A stretch of DNA of 64,000 nucleotides from an uncultured bacterium (GTDB taxonomy: Bacteria; Actinomycetota; Actinomycetes; S36-B12; CAIYMF01), in assembly GCA_903826575.1 (NCBI GenBank), contig CAIKEU010000013.1, positions 1-64,000 on the forward strand, given 5' to 3'. Shown here one piece after another: positions 17,046-24,782 of this stretch (its first letter is position 1; each line of letters begins with the position of its first letter). A program made the translations under genes and the position numbers. The notes beneath the pieces are model-generated. The model was given only the letters and a program-made list of their open reading frames with translations. It had not been told where the DNA came from and searched no databases.

Positions 17046-17630
17046 TTAGCCACAGAGTCCAGAAGGTGGGCCACGTCGGGTAACCGAACCGACAAAAAAT
17101 TGTGAGGCCGAATCGACTTCATGGCGCAGGGAACGTGGATGAACCGGCCGCGACGTCGAAACAGGTAAAGCTGAACCGAAGCCCAGCACGTTACGCACAT
17201 ATGCCGCTATCGCTTGACTTCGCGCCTTGGTCCAGAAGAGAGCCTCACGCCGACGCAGAATCGCGAGTGCGACTGCCGTAGCGAACGCGTGCCCGAGCGC
17301 CATCGACGTGCCGCTCGAGGTGTTGTGGTGGCCGGTCAGCGAGGCAAGCACGTGCACCCATGATTGACCGAGCACGAGCGTCAACGCGATCAGCGTCGAA
17401 CTCAACTCTTTACGCGCACAAAACCTAGCCAGAATGAGCAGTGGGATAAACGCCGGGAGGACGATGGCGGGCGAAACACTTGCGCCGCCGAGCACGTGGC
17501 CGGCGACCCCGAGGCCAACAGCCGTGGCCGCAAGTTCAAATGATCGGGGCATCGTACGTGGCGACGTTACGTGGACTCCGCGAACGCTGGCGCGCGACGA
17601 GGCGCCATCATTCATCCGCAGAAGTCGCAC
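17046..17630 (-). CDS. Small membrane protein next to the YcnI-CopC operon
   Basis: A 194-residue protein with about four hydrophobic segments between residues 30 and 130. Histidines near a membrane boundary (LTGHHNTSSGTSMALGHAFATAVA) are as often seen in putative copper-handling membrane proteins beside YcnI/CopC. The C-terminal tail is hydrophilic. The GTG at 17630 is chosen because TACACT lies exactly six bases upstream. I do not recognise a named family. A copper role is inferred from the neighbours only. Confidence 0.6.
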   Translation of the reverse strand: MRLLRMNDGASSRASVRGVHVTSPRTMPRSFELAATAVGLGVAGHVLGGASVSPAIVLPAFIPLLILARFCARKELSSTLIALTLVLGQSWVHVLASLTGHHNTSSGTSMALGHAFATAVALAILRRREALFWTKARSQAIAAYVRNVLGFGSALPVSTSRPVHPRSLRHEVDSASQFFVGSVTRRGPPSGLCG

Positions 17631-17708
17631 TTCTCGAGTGTATCGTCGATAGTGCCTACACGCGATATTGGCCGACGGAGAATTCACCCCGAAAAATCAG
17701 GGTCAATC

Positions 17709-17729
17709 CCCCCATGCGCGGGGGTTTTT
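17709..17729 (+). terminator. Hairpin terminator after the aldolase operon
   Basis: CCCCC-ATGCGC-GGGGG followed by TTTTT on the plus strand. On the minus strand, the direction of the adjacent GH4-aldolase operon, the hairpin is followed by a less perfect run (GATTGACCCTGATTTTT). It probably acts mainly for the minus operon, since no plus-strand gene ends here. Confidence 0.5.
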
Positions 17730-17739
17730 CGTGACGACG

Positions 17740-18573
17740 TTAGCTCAGCACGCCGATGAAGTGCGCCACCACGTCGGCCATCGCTTCACGACCCGGGGAG
17801 ATGTACTTGCGCGGATCAACAACCTTCGGATCACTGGCGAGATATTCACGCACCGCACCGGTAAAGCCGATGTTCAGCGCGGTACCAACGTTAATCTTCA
17901 CCATGCCCGCGGCCACTGCTTGGCGCAGTTCTTCGTCAGGCACACCGGACGACCCGTGCAAGACCAACGGAATAGTTACAGCGGCAGCGATTTCGGTGAT
18001 CAGTGGATGGTCGAGGGCGGCAGAGCGGTCGAGCATGGCATGTGAGCTGCCAACCGCGACGGCAAGTCCGTCTACACCCGTGGCGGTAACAAATGCAGCA
18101 GCCTCAAAGGGATTCGTTCGAACCCCAGGCGCATGTGCACCATCCTTACCGCCGACCTCGCCGAGTTCGCTTTCCACCCACAGGCCGTGAGTGTGACCCC
18201 ACTGAACAGCCTCACGAGTCGCCGCAACATTCTCGTCGTATGCCAGCGTCGACCCGTCGTACATCACCGAGCCAAACCCAAAATCAGCCGACTGGCGCAG
18301 TAGCTCCACATCTTCGACGTGGTCGAGGTGCAGTGCCAGCGACGCCGATGAGCCTCGCGCAACCTGAGCACAGGCAACGGCAAGTGGGCCAAGCTGACGT
18401 CGATGAAACTTCACCGCGTTTTCGCTGATCTGGATGATTGCTGACTGCCCTGCGGCCTCGGCTCCCATAGCAATCGCTTCAGCATGCTCAAGACAGATCG
18501 CATTAAAGGCGCCAACGCCACGGCCTTCAACTCGCGCCTGCGCAACAAGCTCACCGGTGGGGATCAGCGGCAT
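17740..18573 (-). CDS. Class II ketose-bisphosphate aldolase (fructose/tagatose type)
   Basis: A 277-residue zinc aldolase. Visible motifs are RGVGAFNAICLEHAEA at the N-terminus, the metal site ALHLDHVED at about residue 80, SVMYDGS, ESELGEVGGKDG, and the second zinc motifs VAVGSSHA and LVLHGSSGVPDE. It cleaves fructose- or tagatose-1,6-bisphosphate to triose phosphates. It is 14 bp downstream of the GH4 gene in one operon. With the PfkB kinase and SIS protein it completes a plausible tagatose-6-phosphate-type route. Confidence 0.88.
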   Translation of the reverse strand: MPLIPTGELVAQARVEGRGVGAFNAICLEHAEAIAMGAEAAGQSAIIQISENAVKFHRRQLGPLAVACAQVARGSSASLALHLDHVEDVELLRQSADFGFGSVMYDGSTLAYDENVAATREAVQWGHTHGLWVESELGEVGGKDGAHAPGVRTNPFEAAAFVTATGVDGLAVAVGSSHAMLDRSAALDHPLITEIAAAVTIPLVLHGSSGVPDEELRQAVAAGMVKINVGTALNIGFTGAVREYLASDPKVVDPRKYISPGREAMADVVAHFIGVLS

Positions 18574-18587
18574 TGGGACTCCTGAGA

Positions 18588-19901
18588 TTAGGTAAGGGTT
18601 GCGCGCAACGGCTCAGCGAGCAGATCGCCATGGGCCGTTGTCAGAGCATTGCACAGCTCCCAGATCTGATCGACGGTGAGCGTCGCAGCAGTATTCGGGT
18701 CAACCATCGCCGCATTGCGGATCAATGTCGGGTTGCCCGTCACCGCTGCCTGCACGGTCAGTTCACCAACGCTGACGAACGAACGGTTGAGCGCCACGCA
18801 CTGCAACGGGAGATCTCCCACATAGATGGGATGTGCACCCATCTCGTCAATTGCGGTTGGCACCTCGACGGCATAGTTGTTTGGAAGGTTCGTGATGTAT
18901 CCGTGGTTCGCGACGTTCGCAAAAATCGTTCGCTTGGTGCCCGTCTCCATCGAGTGAATCACCTGCGGCGCGTACTCGGTTGAATCACGGTCCATCGCCA
19001 AAGGTTCACCGGCGGCCAGTGCGGCTCGCGTCTCTTGGTACTCACGAAGGTTGTCTTCGCTAATACCGATGTACCCACTGACGGCAATGCGAAGTCGCTC
19101 CACCTCTTCGTCATGCTTCAGGTACCACGGCACATATTCGGACGAGTGCTCACTGGTTTCCGTCGGGTAGTAGCCGAGTTTGCGATACATATCCACCCGC
19201 ACCCGACGTCGCAGCTCCGGATCGCCGGCGATCTTCGCATCCAGTAACGGATAGAGGCTTTCGCCATTGCGCTCCCAACGCAGCACCCACGCCTGATGGT
19301 TAACACCCGCCGACCAGTAAGAGACCTCGTCGAACGGTACGTCGATCACCTCGCATAGGCCTCGAACCGTCCAGTAGACCGAGTGACACAGGCCCAACAC
19401 CTTGAGCGACGGAGCAATCGCCTGAAGGTAGGCGATGTTCATAGCCATCGGGTTGGTGTAGTTCAGCAGCCAGGCGTCAGGACAGATTTCAAGGATGTCG
19501 CGAGCAATACCTTCCAGAACGGGGAAGGTACGAAGTGCGCGGAAGATGCCACCGACACCGATGGTGTCAGCGATGGTTTGACGAAGCCCAAAGCTCGCCG
19601 GGATCTCGATGTCACGAACGGTGGCCTCATGCATGCCCACCTGAATCGAGTTGATCACGTAATGCGCACCTACAAGTGCGGCGCGACGATCGAGTGACGA
19701 TGTCACGGTGACCGTTCGACCAAGCTGCGATGCGGTGGCATTCGCGATCGCAACTGCCGTCTCCAACCGCTCAGGGTTGATGTCATGTAGCGAGATGTGC
19801 AGTGGGCCTAAATCAGTGAAACCGAGCAGATCGCTCATGAGTTCACGGGTGAAGACGACGCTGCCTGCGCCTAGGAAGGTGATCGTTGTTATGCGAGACA
19901 T
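18588..19901 (-). CDS. Glycoside hydrolase family 4 (alpha-galactosidase-like, MelA group)
   Basis: A 437-residue NAD+- and Mn2+-dependent glycosidase. The N-terminal Rossmann motif is TFLGAGSVVFTREL. The metal-site Cys motif GLCHSVYWT has CHS, which in this family points to alpha-galactosidases. The second metal-site motif AGVNHQAW is present. It should act on intracellular alpha-galactosides by redox-assisted elimination. The start MSRITT is chosen because the preceding 19 codons do not fit the family. It is divergent from deoR and leads the aldolase operon. Confidence 0.87.
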   Translation of the reverse strand: MSRITTITFLGAGSVVFTRELMSDLLGFTDLGPLHISLHDINPERLETAVAIANATASQLGRTVTVTSSLDRRAALVGAHYVINSIQVGMHEATVRDIEIPASFGLRQTIADTIGVGGIFRALRTFPVLEGIARDILEICPDAWLLNYTNPMAMNIAYLQAIAPSLKVLGLCHSVYWTVRGLCEVIDVPFDEVSYWSAGVNHQAWVLRWERNGESLYPLLDAKIAGDPELRRRVRVDMYRKLGYYPTETSEHSSEYVPWYLKHDEEVERLRIAVSGYIGISEDNLREYQETRAALAAGEPLAMDRDSTEYAPQVIHSMETGTKRTIFANVANHGYITNLPNNYAVEVPTAIDEMGAHPIYVGDLPLQCVALNRSFVSVGELTVQAAVTGNPTLIRNAAMVDPNTAATLTVDQIWELCNALTTAHGDLLAEPLRATLT

Positions 19902-19947
19902 GTTGATAGTCTTGCGCTGAACGTGCGATTCACTCAACAATCTCTTA

Positions 19948-19984
19948 GAAACGCGCACATACGAGCAATGTAAAGTGAGCGTTT
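19948..19984. promoter_or_regulatory. Putative DeoR operator between GH4 operon and deoR gene
   Basis: AAACGCGCAC-N16-GTGAGCGTTT (19949-19984) is an inverted repeat with one mismatch in ten, centred between the divergent genes. The left half GAAACGCGCA recurs at the SIS-ABC promoter. It is the likely binding site of the adjacent DeoR-family repressor; this is inferred. Confidence 0.55.
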
Positions 19985-20024
19985 AAATCAGCTGGCACGG
20001 GCGGCGCATGAGATTGGAAGAGCG

Positions 20025-20822
20025 GTGGCATCGGTATCTCTTCGCAGAGCGGCCCGAGTTTCAGCCATCCTCGATCTCCTAGCCGAGAACCATTCACTCA
20101 ATGCCAGCGATCTCGCGGTGGAGTTCGGTGTCTCGGCTGCCACCCTGCGTCGAGATCTGCAGATGCTTGAAGATCAAAAACTGCTCTCCAGAACGCACGG
20201 CGGAGCACTAGCCCACGACGTGGCGTACGAACTTCCGGTGCGTTACCGCGGTGGACGTGAGCGCGAGAAGAAGAGACTCATCGCGGCGAAGGCAGCGCGA
20301 TTACTTCCCCACGGTCCGCTGACTGTCGGATTCAGCGGCGGCACGACCACCAGCGAAGTCGCACGGATCATTGCTGATCGCGTGGACGTAACCGTTGTCA
20401 CAAACGCGCTCAACATCGCTTCGGAGCTAGCACTACGACCGCGCCTAAAGGTCATCCTCACTGGCGGTGTGACGCGCCCCCAGAGTTACGAACTCGTTGG
20501 GGCACTTGCCGAACAAACCCTGCGCGACCTCCACATCGAGGTATTGGTCTGCGGTGTAGATGGCATCACCGCCTCCACCGGATTGACGACCCACGACGAG
20601 GTCGAAGCACGCACAAACAGAACGATGATCCAACGTTCGAAAAGAGTGATTGTGGTGACAGACGGCTCTAAAGTCGGTCGAACCCTTCTTGCGCGCATCG
20701 CCCCAGTTGACCTAATTCACGACCTGGTAACAGATTCAGGTGCAGACGAGACGGAACTTGAATATCTTCGCGATGCCGGCGTGAGCGTTCACGTCGTACA
20801 CGATCCGGGGGACTCCAACTAA
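20025..20822 (+). CDS. DeoR-family sugar-phosphate-responsive transcriptional repressor
   Basis: A 265-residue regulator with an N-terminal winged HTH (SLNASDLAVEFGVSAATLRRDLQML, residues about 25-50). The DeoR C-terminal effector domain has GGTTTSEVARI and DGITASTGLTTHDEVEA, the phosphosugar-binding features of the AgaR/GlpR group. It is divergent from the GH4-aldolase operon and probably represses it. A matching half-site in front of the SIS-ABC operon extends the likely regulon. The GTG start has only a weak GGAAGAG upstream. Confidence 0.87.
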   Translation: MASVSLRRAARVSAILDLLAENHSLNASDLAVEFGVSAATLRRDLQMLEDQKLLSRTHGGALAHDVAYELPVRYRGGREREKKRLIAAKAARLLPHGPLTVGFSGGTTTSEVARIIADRVDVTVVTNALNIASELALRPRLKVILTGGVTRPQSYELVGALAEQTLRDLHIEVLVCGVDGITASTGLTTHDEVEARTNRTMIQRSKRVIVVTDGSKVGRTLLARIAPVDLIHDLVTDSGADETELEYLRDAGVSVHVVHDPGDSN

Positions 20823-20832
20823 ACGATGTTCG

Positions 20833-21579
20833 CTAGTCGAAATTGACGTCAAGCCAACCAAGTTGGCGCTTCACAGCGGCGAAAAGCTGCGGTGCATTTT
20901 GAGCTTCCCGATGCCACGAGTCAGCCGTAAATTGAGCAACCTCTTCCGACACCTCGATCAACGGACTACCCGTTGACTGGGCAAGCACTTGCAAGCGAGC
21001 CGCCTGCTCGAGGAAGTAGAGTTTGTGCCACGCATCAGCAACATTTTGGCCAATCACGATCACGCCATGGTTCTCAAGCAACACCAAAATTGCGCCTTCT
21101 GTCACGGCACTAGCAATTCGGTCCCCCTCGGACGCACCTTCTGCGAAGCCGCCATATGCCAAGCGGGCCATGCGATTATGGAAGTACATCGAGTTCTGGT
21201 GAATCCGCGTATTGAATCCGTCAACCGTCATCGACAGCGCGCTCGCGTACGGCATGTGCGTATGAAAAACCGCTTGCGCATCTGGCCGGGCCCGATGGCA
21301 GCCACGGTGGATCATGAACGCAGTGACTTCCCAATTGCCATGCCCATCAACGATGTTGCCATCGAAATCGACAGTAATGATGTCGTCAGAGGTGATTTCA
21401 GACCAGTGCGGTCCGAATCGATTGAGTAAGAACAGATCTGTGCGCCCAGGAACTGCCAACGAGAAGTGGTTGTCGATTCCTTCGTTGTAGCCATGCATCG
21501 CTGCCGCTCGAAAGGCAGCCGCGAGATCATGCTTGGCGCGCGCGATCACATCATGTGAGACACCTAAGACATCAGTCAT
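20833..21579 (-). CDS. Class II aldolase/adducin family protein
   Basis: A 248-residue protein of the L-fuculose-1-phosphate aldolase fold. Zinc ligands are seen in VFHTHMPYA and NHGVIVIG, and the N-terminal phosphate-binding region in GYNEGIDNHFSL. It probably performs a retro-aldol or decarboxylation step, but members vary. The start MTDVLG is chosen over an upstream in-frame methionine that would sit close to the previous stop. It is the third gene of the RidA-PLP enzyme-aldolase operon, 20 bp after the PLP enzyme. Confidence 0.82.
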   Translation of the reverse strand: MTDVLGVSHDVIARAKHDLAAAFRAAAMHGYNEGIDNHFSLAVPGRTDLFLLNRFGPHWSEITSDDIITVDFDGNIVDGHGNWEVTAFMIHRGCHRARPDAQAVFHTHMPYASALSMTVDGFNTRIHQNSMYFHNRMARLAYGGFAEGASEGDRIASAVTEGAILVLLENHGVIVIGQNVADAWHKLYFLEQAARLQVLAQSTGSPLIEVSEEVAQFTADSWHREAQNAPQLFAAVKRQLGWLDVNFD

Positions 21580-21599
21580 AACGCAAGAGTACGACTCGG

Positions 21600-22847
21600 C
21601 TAGAAGTACGTCGAGCAAACCCCGACGACGACATCGTCATCATCTGCGACCGCGAGCACCTGCCAACTGTCGAATGTCGTGCAGGGGTGCGAGATTCCGA
21701 ACCCAACCAGATCGCCAACAGCGAGTTCTGTTCCATCGCCTAGACGCATCCATGAGTGCTGATCACTCAACGCAAACACGTCGACTCCGCTAAGCGAATG
21801 CGACGTACCCGAGGTGATTCGCTTTACTGCGAATGGCAATCCTTGGTCGTATGAAAGATCGCGTCTGCCTGCATTGGCTATTGCGAGCGTTGGTTCGTTA
21901 TGTGAGATCACCCGGCCCCACACCTCCATTGCTGGGCTCCAAGACGACATCGGCGTGGTGTGACTAGCGGTTTCGTACAGGCCGTGATCGTGAGTTAGGT
22001 AGCAGCCACTTCGTACCGCGACTGGAAGACCCAGTGCGGGCAAATCTGCAAGCCGCTCTCGCACGCGATCGAGGTACATGCTTCCGCCGACGGTGACGAA
22101 ACCATCGCCACCAAGGAATTCACGCGACCTAAGCGCAACGTCCTTCAACTCGTCGAGGAAGCCATCAACGCGCTTCAGGCCTTCAACAGTTCGAATGCCC
22201 GGCACGGTGCCTTCGTAACCAGCAATTCCGCGCAGGTGCACGTTCGGTTGTTCATACGCGGTACGCGCAAGCACAATCGCGACGTCAGTTCCGCGCACCC
22301 CGGTACGTCCACCAAGGTGCCCGAGTTCAATCAGCACATGTCCGGCGTAACCCTCGCCAACGTTGGCACTAGCTGCAGCGACAGCTGCGATTGCCTCCAT
22401 CGAGTCAACGAAGAACATCAACTCATGGCACTGGCCGCGTTTGTGACGTCGCATGAGATCGACGAGCGCCGCGTGATCTATAACTTCCGCCGCCAAGATG
22501 ACGCGCTCTGCACCGAATTCCATTGCGCGCCGCGCTTGATAGGCAGTCGCGACCGCAAACGCCCACGCACCGGCTGCAATTTGGAACTCGATCAGTTCCG
22601 GCGACATTGTCGTTTTCGCATGTGGTGCAAGCAGAAATCCGGCTTCATCGCAGTACTCGCGCATTCGCTCAGCGTTGTGTAGAAGCGCTGACTCACGCAT
22701 TACAGCGAACGGCGTTTCAGCGGCCTGCTCGAGTCGCCAACCCGTCGCGGGTGATCCCGCTTCACCCCAAGCCACGGAGCCCTTGAACTCACTGCTTAGT
22801 CGAGCCAATGCCTCAGGCGAGCGCCACGGCAAATTCACTTCCGTCAT
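21600..22847 (-). CDS. PLP-dependent D-serine dehydratase-like/alanine-racemase-fold enzyme (amino acid deaminase)
   Basis: A 415-residue fold-type III PLP enzyme. The PLP lysine is in LAPHAKTTMSPEL at about residue 78. The C-terminal His-x-Cys zinc pair of DSD1-type D-serine dehydratases appears in GISHPCTTFD. It should deaminate or cleave a D-3-hydroxy amino acid (D-serine or D-threonine type). It overlaps the upstream RidA gene by ATGA. RidA partners hydrolyse the reactive enamine/imine released by such dehydratases, so the pairing supports a deaminase role. Confidence 0.83.
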   Translation of the reverse strand: MTEVNLPWRSPEALARLSSEFKGSVAWGEAGSPATGWRLEQAAETPFAVMRESALLHNAERMREYCDEAGFLLAPHAKTTMSPELIEFQIAAGAWAFAVATAYQARRAMEFGAERVILAAEVIDHAALVDLMRRHKRGQCHELMFFVDSMEAIAAVAAASANVGEGYAGHVLIELGHLGGRTGVRGTDVAIVLARTAYEQPNVHLRGIAGYEGTVPGIRTVEGLKRVDGFLDELKDVALRSREFLGGDGFVTVGGSMYLDRVRERLADLPALGLPVAVRSGCYLTHDHGLYETASHTTPMSSWSPAMEVWGRVISHNEPTLAIANAGRRDLSYDQGLPFAVKRITSGTSHSLSGVDVFALSDQHSWMRLGDGTELAVGDLVGFGISHPCTTFDSWQVLAVADDDDVVVGVCSTYF

Positions 22848-23233
22848 GAGGAGACGTCATCCGACAGAACCGCGAGAGCGTCAATCTCAACAAGCAACCC
22901 AGAAGGCAGACCGACATAGATGGTGCTTCGAGCCGGGAATGGTTCTGCGAAGAACTCGCGATACACCTCATTCATCGCATCGAAGTGGTCGACCTCAGTA
23001 AGGAACACTCGTACTGAGATGACGTCAGCTGCTCTTGCACCTGCACTTGCCAGGTGGGCAAGCAGATTCGTGAATGCTTGACGTGTTTGAGCGCTGACCC
23101 CATCGAGCACAGCGCCATCAGCCGTTACACCAACTTGGCCGGACCCCGCGACGATCGAACCGATACGCACTGCGGGAGAGTACGGACCAGCAGGAGGAGG
23201 GGTCCCCGGTGCAGACGAACCAATCCGTGCCAT
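22844..23233 (-). CDS. RidA-family enamine/imine deaminase
   Basis: A 129-residue RidA/YjgF protein with the N-terminal PPPAGPYSPAVRIGS, the substrate-site arginine in ISVRVFLTEVDHF and a C-terminal EIDALAVL strand. It removes reactive 2-aminoacrylate-type intermediates made by PLP dehydratases. The start MARIGSS follows GAAGGA. It is first in the operon with the D-serine-dehydratase-like enzyme and the class II aldolase. Confidence 0.9.
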   Translation of the reverse strand: MARIGSSAPGTPPPAGPYSPAVRIGSIVAGSGQVGVTADGAVLDGVSAQTRQAFTNLLAHLASAGARAADVISVRVFLTEVDHFDAMNEVYREFFAEPFPARSTIYVGLPSGLLVEIDALAVLSDDVSS

Positions 23234-23301
23234 GTTCCTTCTTTCCAAAGCGTGACTCAACGACGGGCGACAAGGGTTCGGAGCTGATCAGAAAATGACG
23301 A

Positions 23302-23349
23302 GGCCCGGGCAGCAGACACGATACGAGATCGAGTCCGGCTACCCGGGCC
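23302..23349 (-). terminator. Long hairpin downstream of the PLDc_N protein gene
   Basis: GGCCCGGGCAGC pairs with GCTACCCGGGCC (11 of 12) around a 24-nt loop. On the minus strand it is followed by TCGTCATTTTC. It probably terminates the PLDc_N gene and also lies in the RidA operon promoter region. Confidence 0.5.
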
Positions 23350-23364
23350 ACACCGTTAAATTAT

Positions 23365-23748
23365 TTAGGCGCTTGCGAGGGCCTTGGCCTTGATCTGATC
23401 GAACTCAGCCTGCGAGATTGATCCAGCGGCAAGCAGGTTTGAGGCAGTCTGAATCGTGTCAGCTGGCGAAGCGGTGCCGGCAAGCTTCTTCACGTACTCA
23501 GCCTGTGCGGACTCCATCGCCTTTGCCGAAGCATTCTGACGCTCAGCCATGCCCTTGTGGTTGACGATGACGTACGCAAGAAGGGTCAGGAATGGGATGA
23601 AGATCAAACCGATGATCCAGCCAGCCTTGGCCCAGCCACTTGAATTGTGGTTGCGGAACAAGTCACCGACGACGGTGAAAAGAACCATTAAGTAGCAGAT
23701 CATAAAGAAGGTGATAAACAGGATCTGCAGGAATTGACCGAAGTTCAC
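23365..23748 (-). CDS. PLDc_N-domain small membrane protein with C-terminal SHOCT
   Basis: A 127-residue protein. Two membrane spans (FLQILFITFFMICYLMVLF and WIIGLIFIPFLTLLAYVI) form the PLDc_N/cardiolipin-synthase-N-like unit. A charged helix follows, then a SHOCT-type tail (NLLAAGSISQAEFDQIKAKAL), a short oligomerisation or membrane-associated motif. The GTG start (VNFGQF) has GGAGAGA just upstream and replaces the longer track start. Function is unknown, and it is probably a single-gene transcript. Confidence 0.78.
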   Translation of the reverse strand: MNFGQFLQILFITFFMICYLMVLFTVVGDLFRNHNSSGWAKAGWIIGLIFIPFLTLLAYVIVNHKGMAERQNASAKAMESAQAEYVKKLAGTASPADTIQTASNLLAAGSISQAEFDQIKAKALASA

Positions 23749-23923
23749 TATCTCTCCATAACGTTGCCGGAATCCGCCCAGCCGAGAGGCCCATAGTGCG
23801 GTCATCCGATGTCTTGTGACTCCGAGTCTGCCCGGAACCGCTCCTCAGTCTAGGGGCATATGCGCCCAAAACCCAATGTTCCGTGCCTAAAAGCCGGTCG
23901 GGGAATAAGTTCGGCGTTCGAAC

Positions 23924-23944
23924 GATTACATGATTACATGTAAT
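23924..23944 (+). promoter_or_regulatory. ATTACATG repeats with palindrome before the RGG-rich gene
   Basis: GATTACATG occurs twice in tandem (23924-23932 and 23932-23940). The second copy continues to form the perfect 12-bp palindrome ATTACATGTAAT (23933-23944). It lies 19-39 bp before the ATG and overlaps where a -10 box (TAATTA) would be. It looks like an operator; the regulator is unknown. Confidence 0.5.
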
Positions 23945-23962
23945 TATCTGGAGGTACACATC

Positions 23963-24613
23963 ATGAAACCCGATCACAATGATCACGAAGGACGGCCAAG
24001 CAACAGTCGAGGCCGCGGTGGCCGAGGCCCACGATGGGATGGTCCGCGTGGCCGAAGCGCGGCCGAACCCGTCCCCACCAGCACTGATGAGGTCAAGGGC
24101 TGGCTTGCCGGTCGATTACCCGCATCGTGGTTCACATCCGTGCCGAACGTGCAGATCGATCGCGACGAAATAACCATCGTCGGAACACTCGATCTCACAG
24201 ACATCCCTGACGGAGTCGATGCAACAGCTGCCGCGCAGGGTCGCATCACCAGATTCCGCGAGGAAACACGCGATGAACGCATTGCGATTGCACAAGATCT
24301 CGAGCGCCGATTTGAGCGTCCCGTTGCGTGGGGAGCAGAAGCCGGGAAAATCAGTGCCCTATTCACCAATCAAGCGATTCCTGCAATGACTCGTCTTCGT
24401 CAACCAGAACGTCAGGTTCTCGACACTCTCGTCGACGCAGGAGTTGCTCGTTCGCGAGCAGAGGCACTCGCCTGGTGCGTAAAGCTTGTCGGTCAGCACG
24501 AAGCGGAATGGATCGGATCACTTCGCGAGGCCTTGAATTCAGTCGAAGAGGCGCGTAAGTCCGGACCGAAGTACGCCCCACTCAACTCGGCATGCTCAGT
24601 TCCACAGAGCTAA
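23963..24613 (+). CDS. Conserved actinobacterial protein of unknown function with RGG-rich N-terminus
   Basis: A 216-residue soluble protein. Residues about 12-35 are Arg/Gly-rich (RGRGGRGPRWDGPRGR), like RNA-binding RGG tails. The middle has a beta-rich stretch (VQIDRDEITIVGTLDL) and a basic helix (RFREETRDERIAIAQ). The C-terminal third is helical (RSRAEALAWCVKLVGQHE). I recognise no named domain. The start follows CTGGAGG, and the longer track start is rejected because of it. A palindromic operator-like sequence lies upstream. Confidence 0.7.
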   Translation: MKPDHNDHEGRPSNSRGRGGRGPRWDGPRGRSAAEPVPTSTDEVKGWLAGRLPASWFTSVPNVQIDRDEITIVGTLDLTDIPDGVDATAAAQGRITRFREETRDERIAIAQDLERRFERPVAWGAEAGKISALFTNQAIPAMTRLRQPERQVLDTLVDAGVARSRAEALAWCVKLVGQHEAEWIGSLREALNSVEEARKSGPKYAPLNSACSVPQS

Positions 24614-24643
24614 TTCGAGTTTGGGCCAGTGGGCGAAACGCTG

Positions 24644-24690
24644 GCCGATCGTTGACCAGATTCGTATTTCGAATGGGAAACGATCGGCCT
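24644..24690. repeat. Perfect 11-bp inverted repeat upstream of the pot operon
   Basis: GGCCGATCGTT-N25-AACGATCGGCC, with an inner ATTCG/CGAAT repeat. It sits between the end of the RGG-rich gene and the pot operon. It may be a terminator hairpin or an operator. It ends 7 bp before TTGACC, a fair -35 box for the pot operon (with TTAGCC 17 bp on). Confidence 0.55.
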
Positions 24691-24736
24691 CGCGCGTTGA
24701 CCAAATGACCATTCTCTGATTAGCCTCACGTCACTA

Positions 24737-24754
24737 CCACTCAACGGGGAGTGG
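24737..24754 (+). promoter_or_regulatory. Leader hairpin before potA
   Basis: CCACTC-AACGGG-GAGTGG forms a perfect 6-bp stem in the putative 50-60 nt leader of the pot operon. No known riboswitch class is recognised. Confidence 0.35.
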
Positions 24755-24782
24755 CCGCTTTACGCCGATGGGGTCTCACTGA

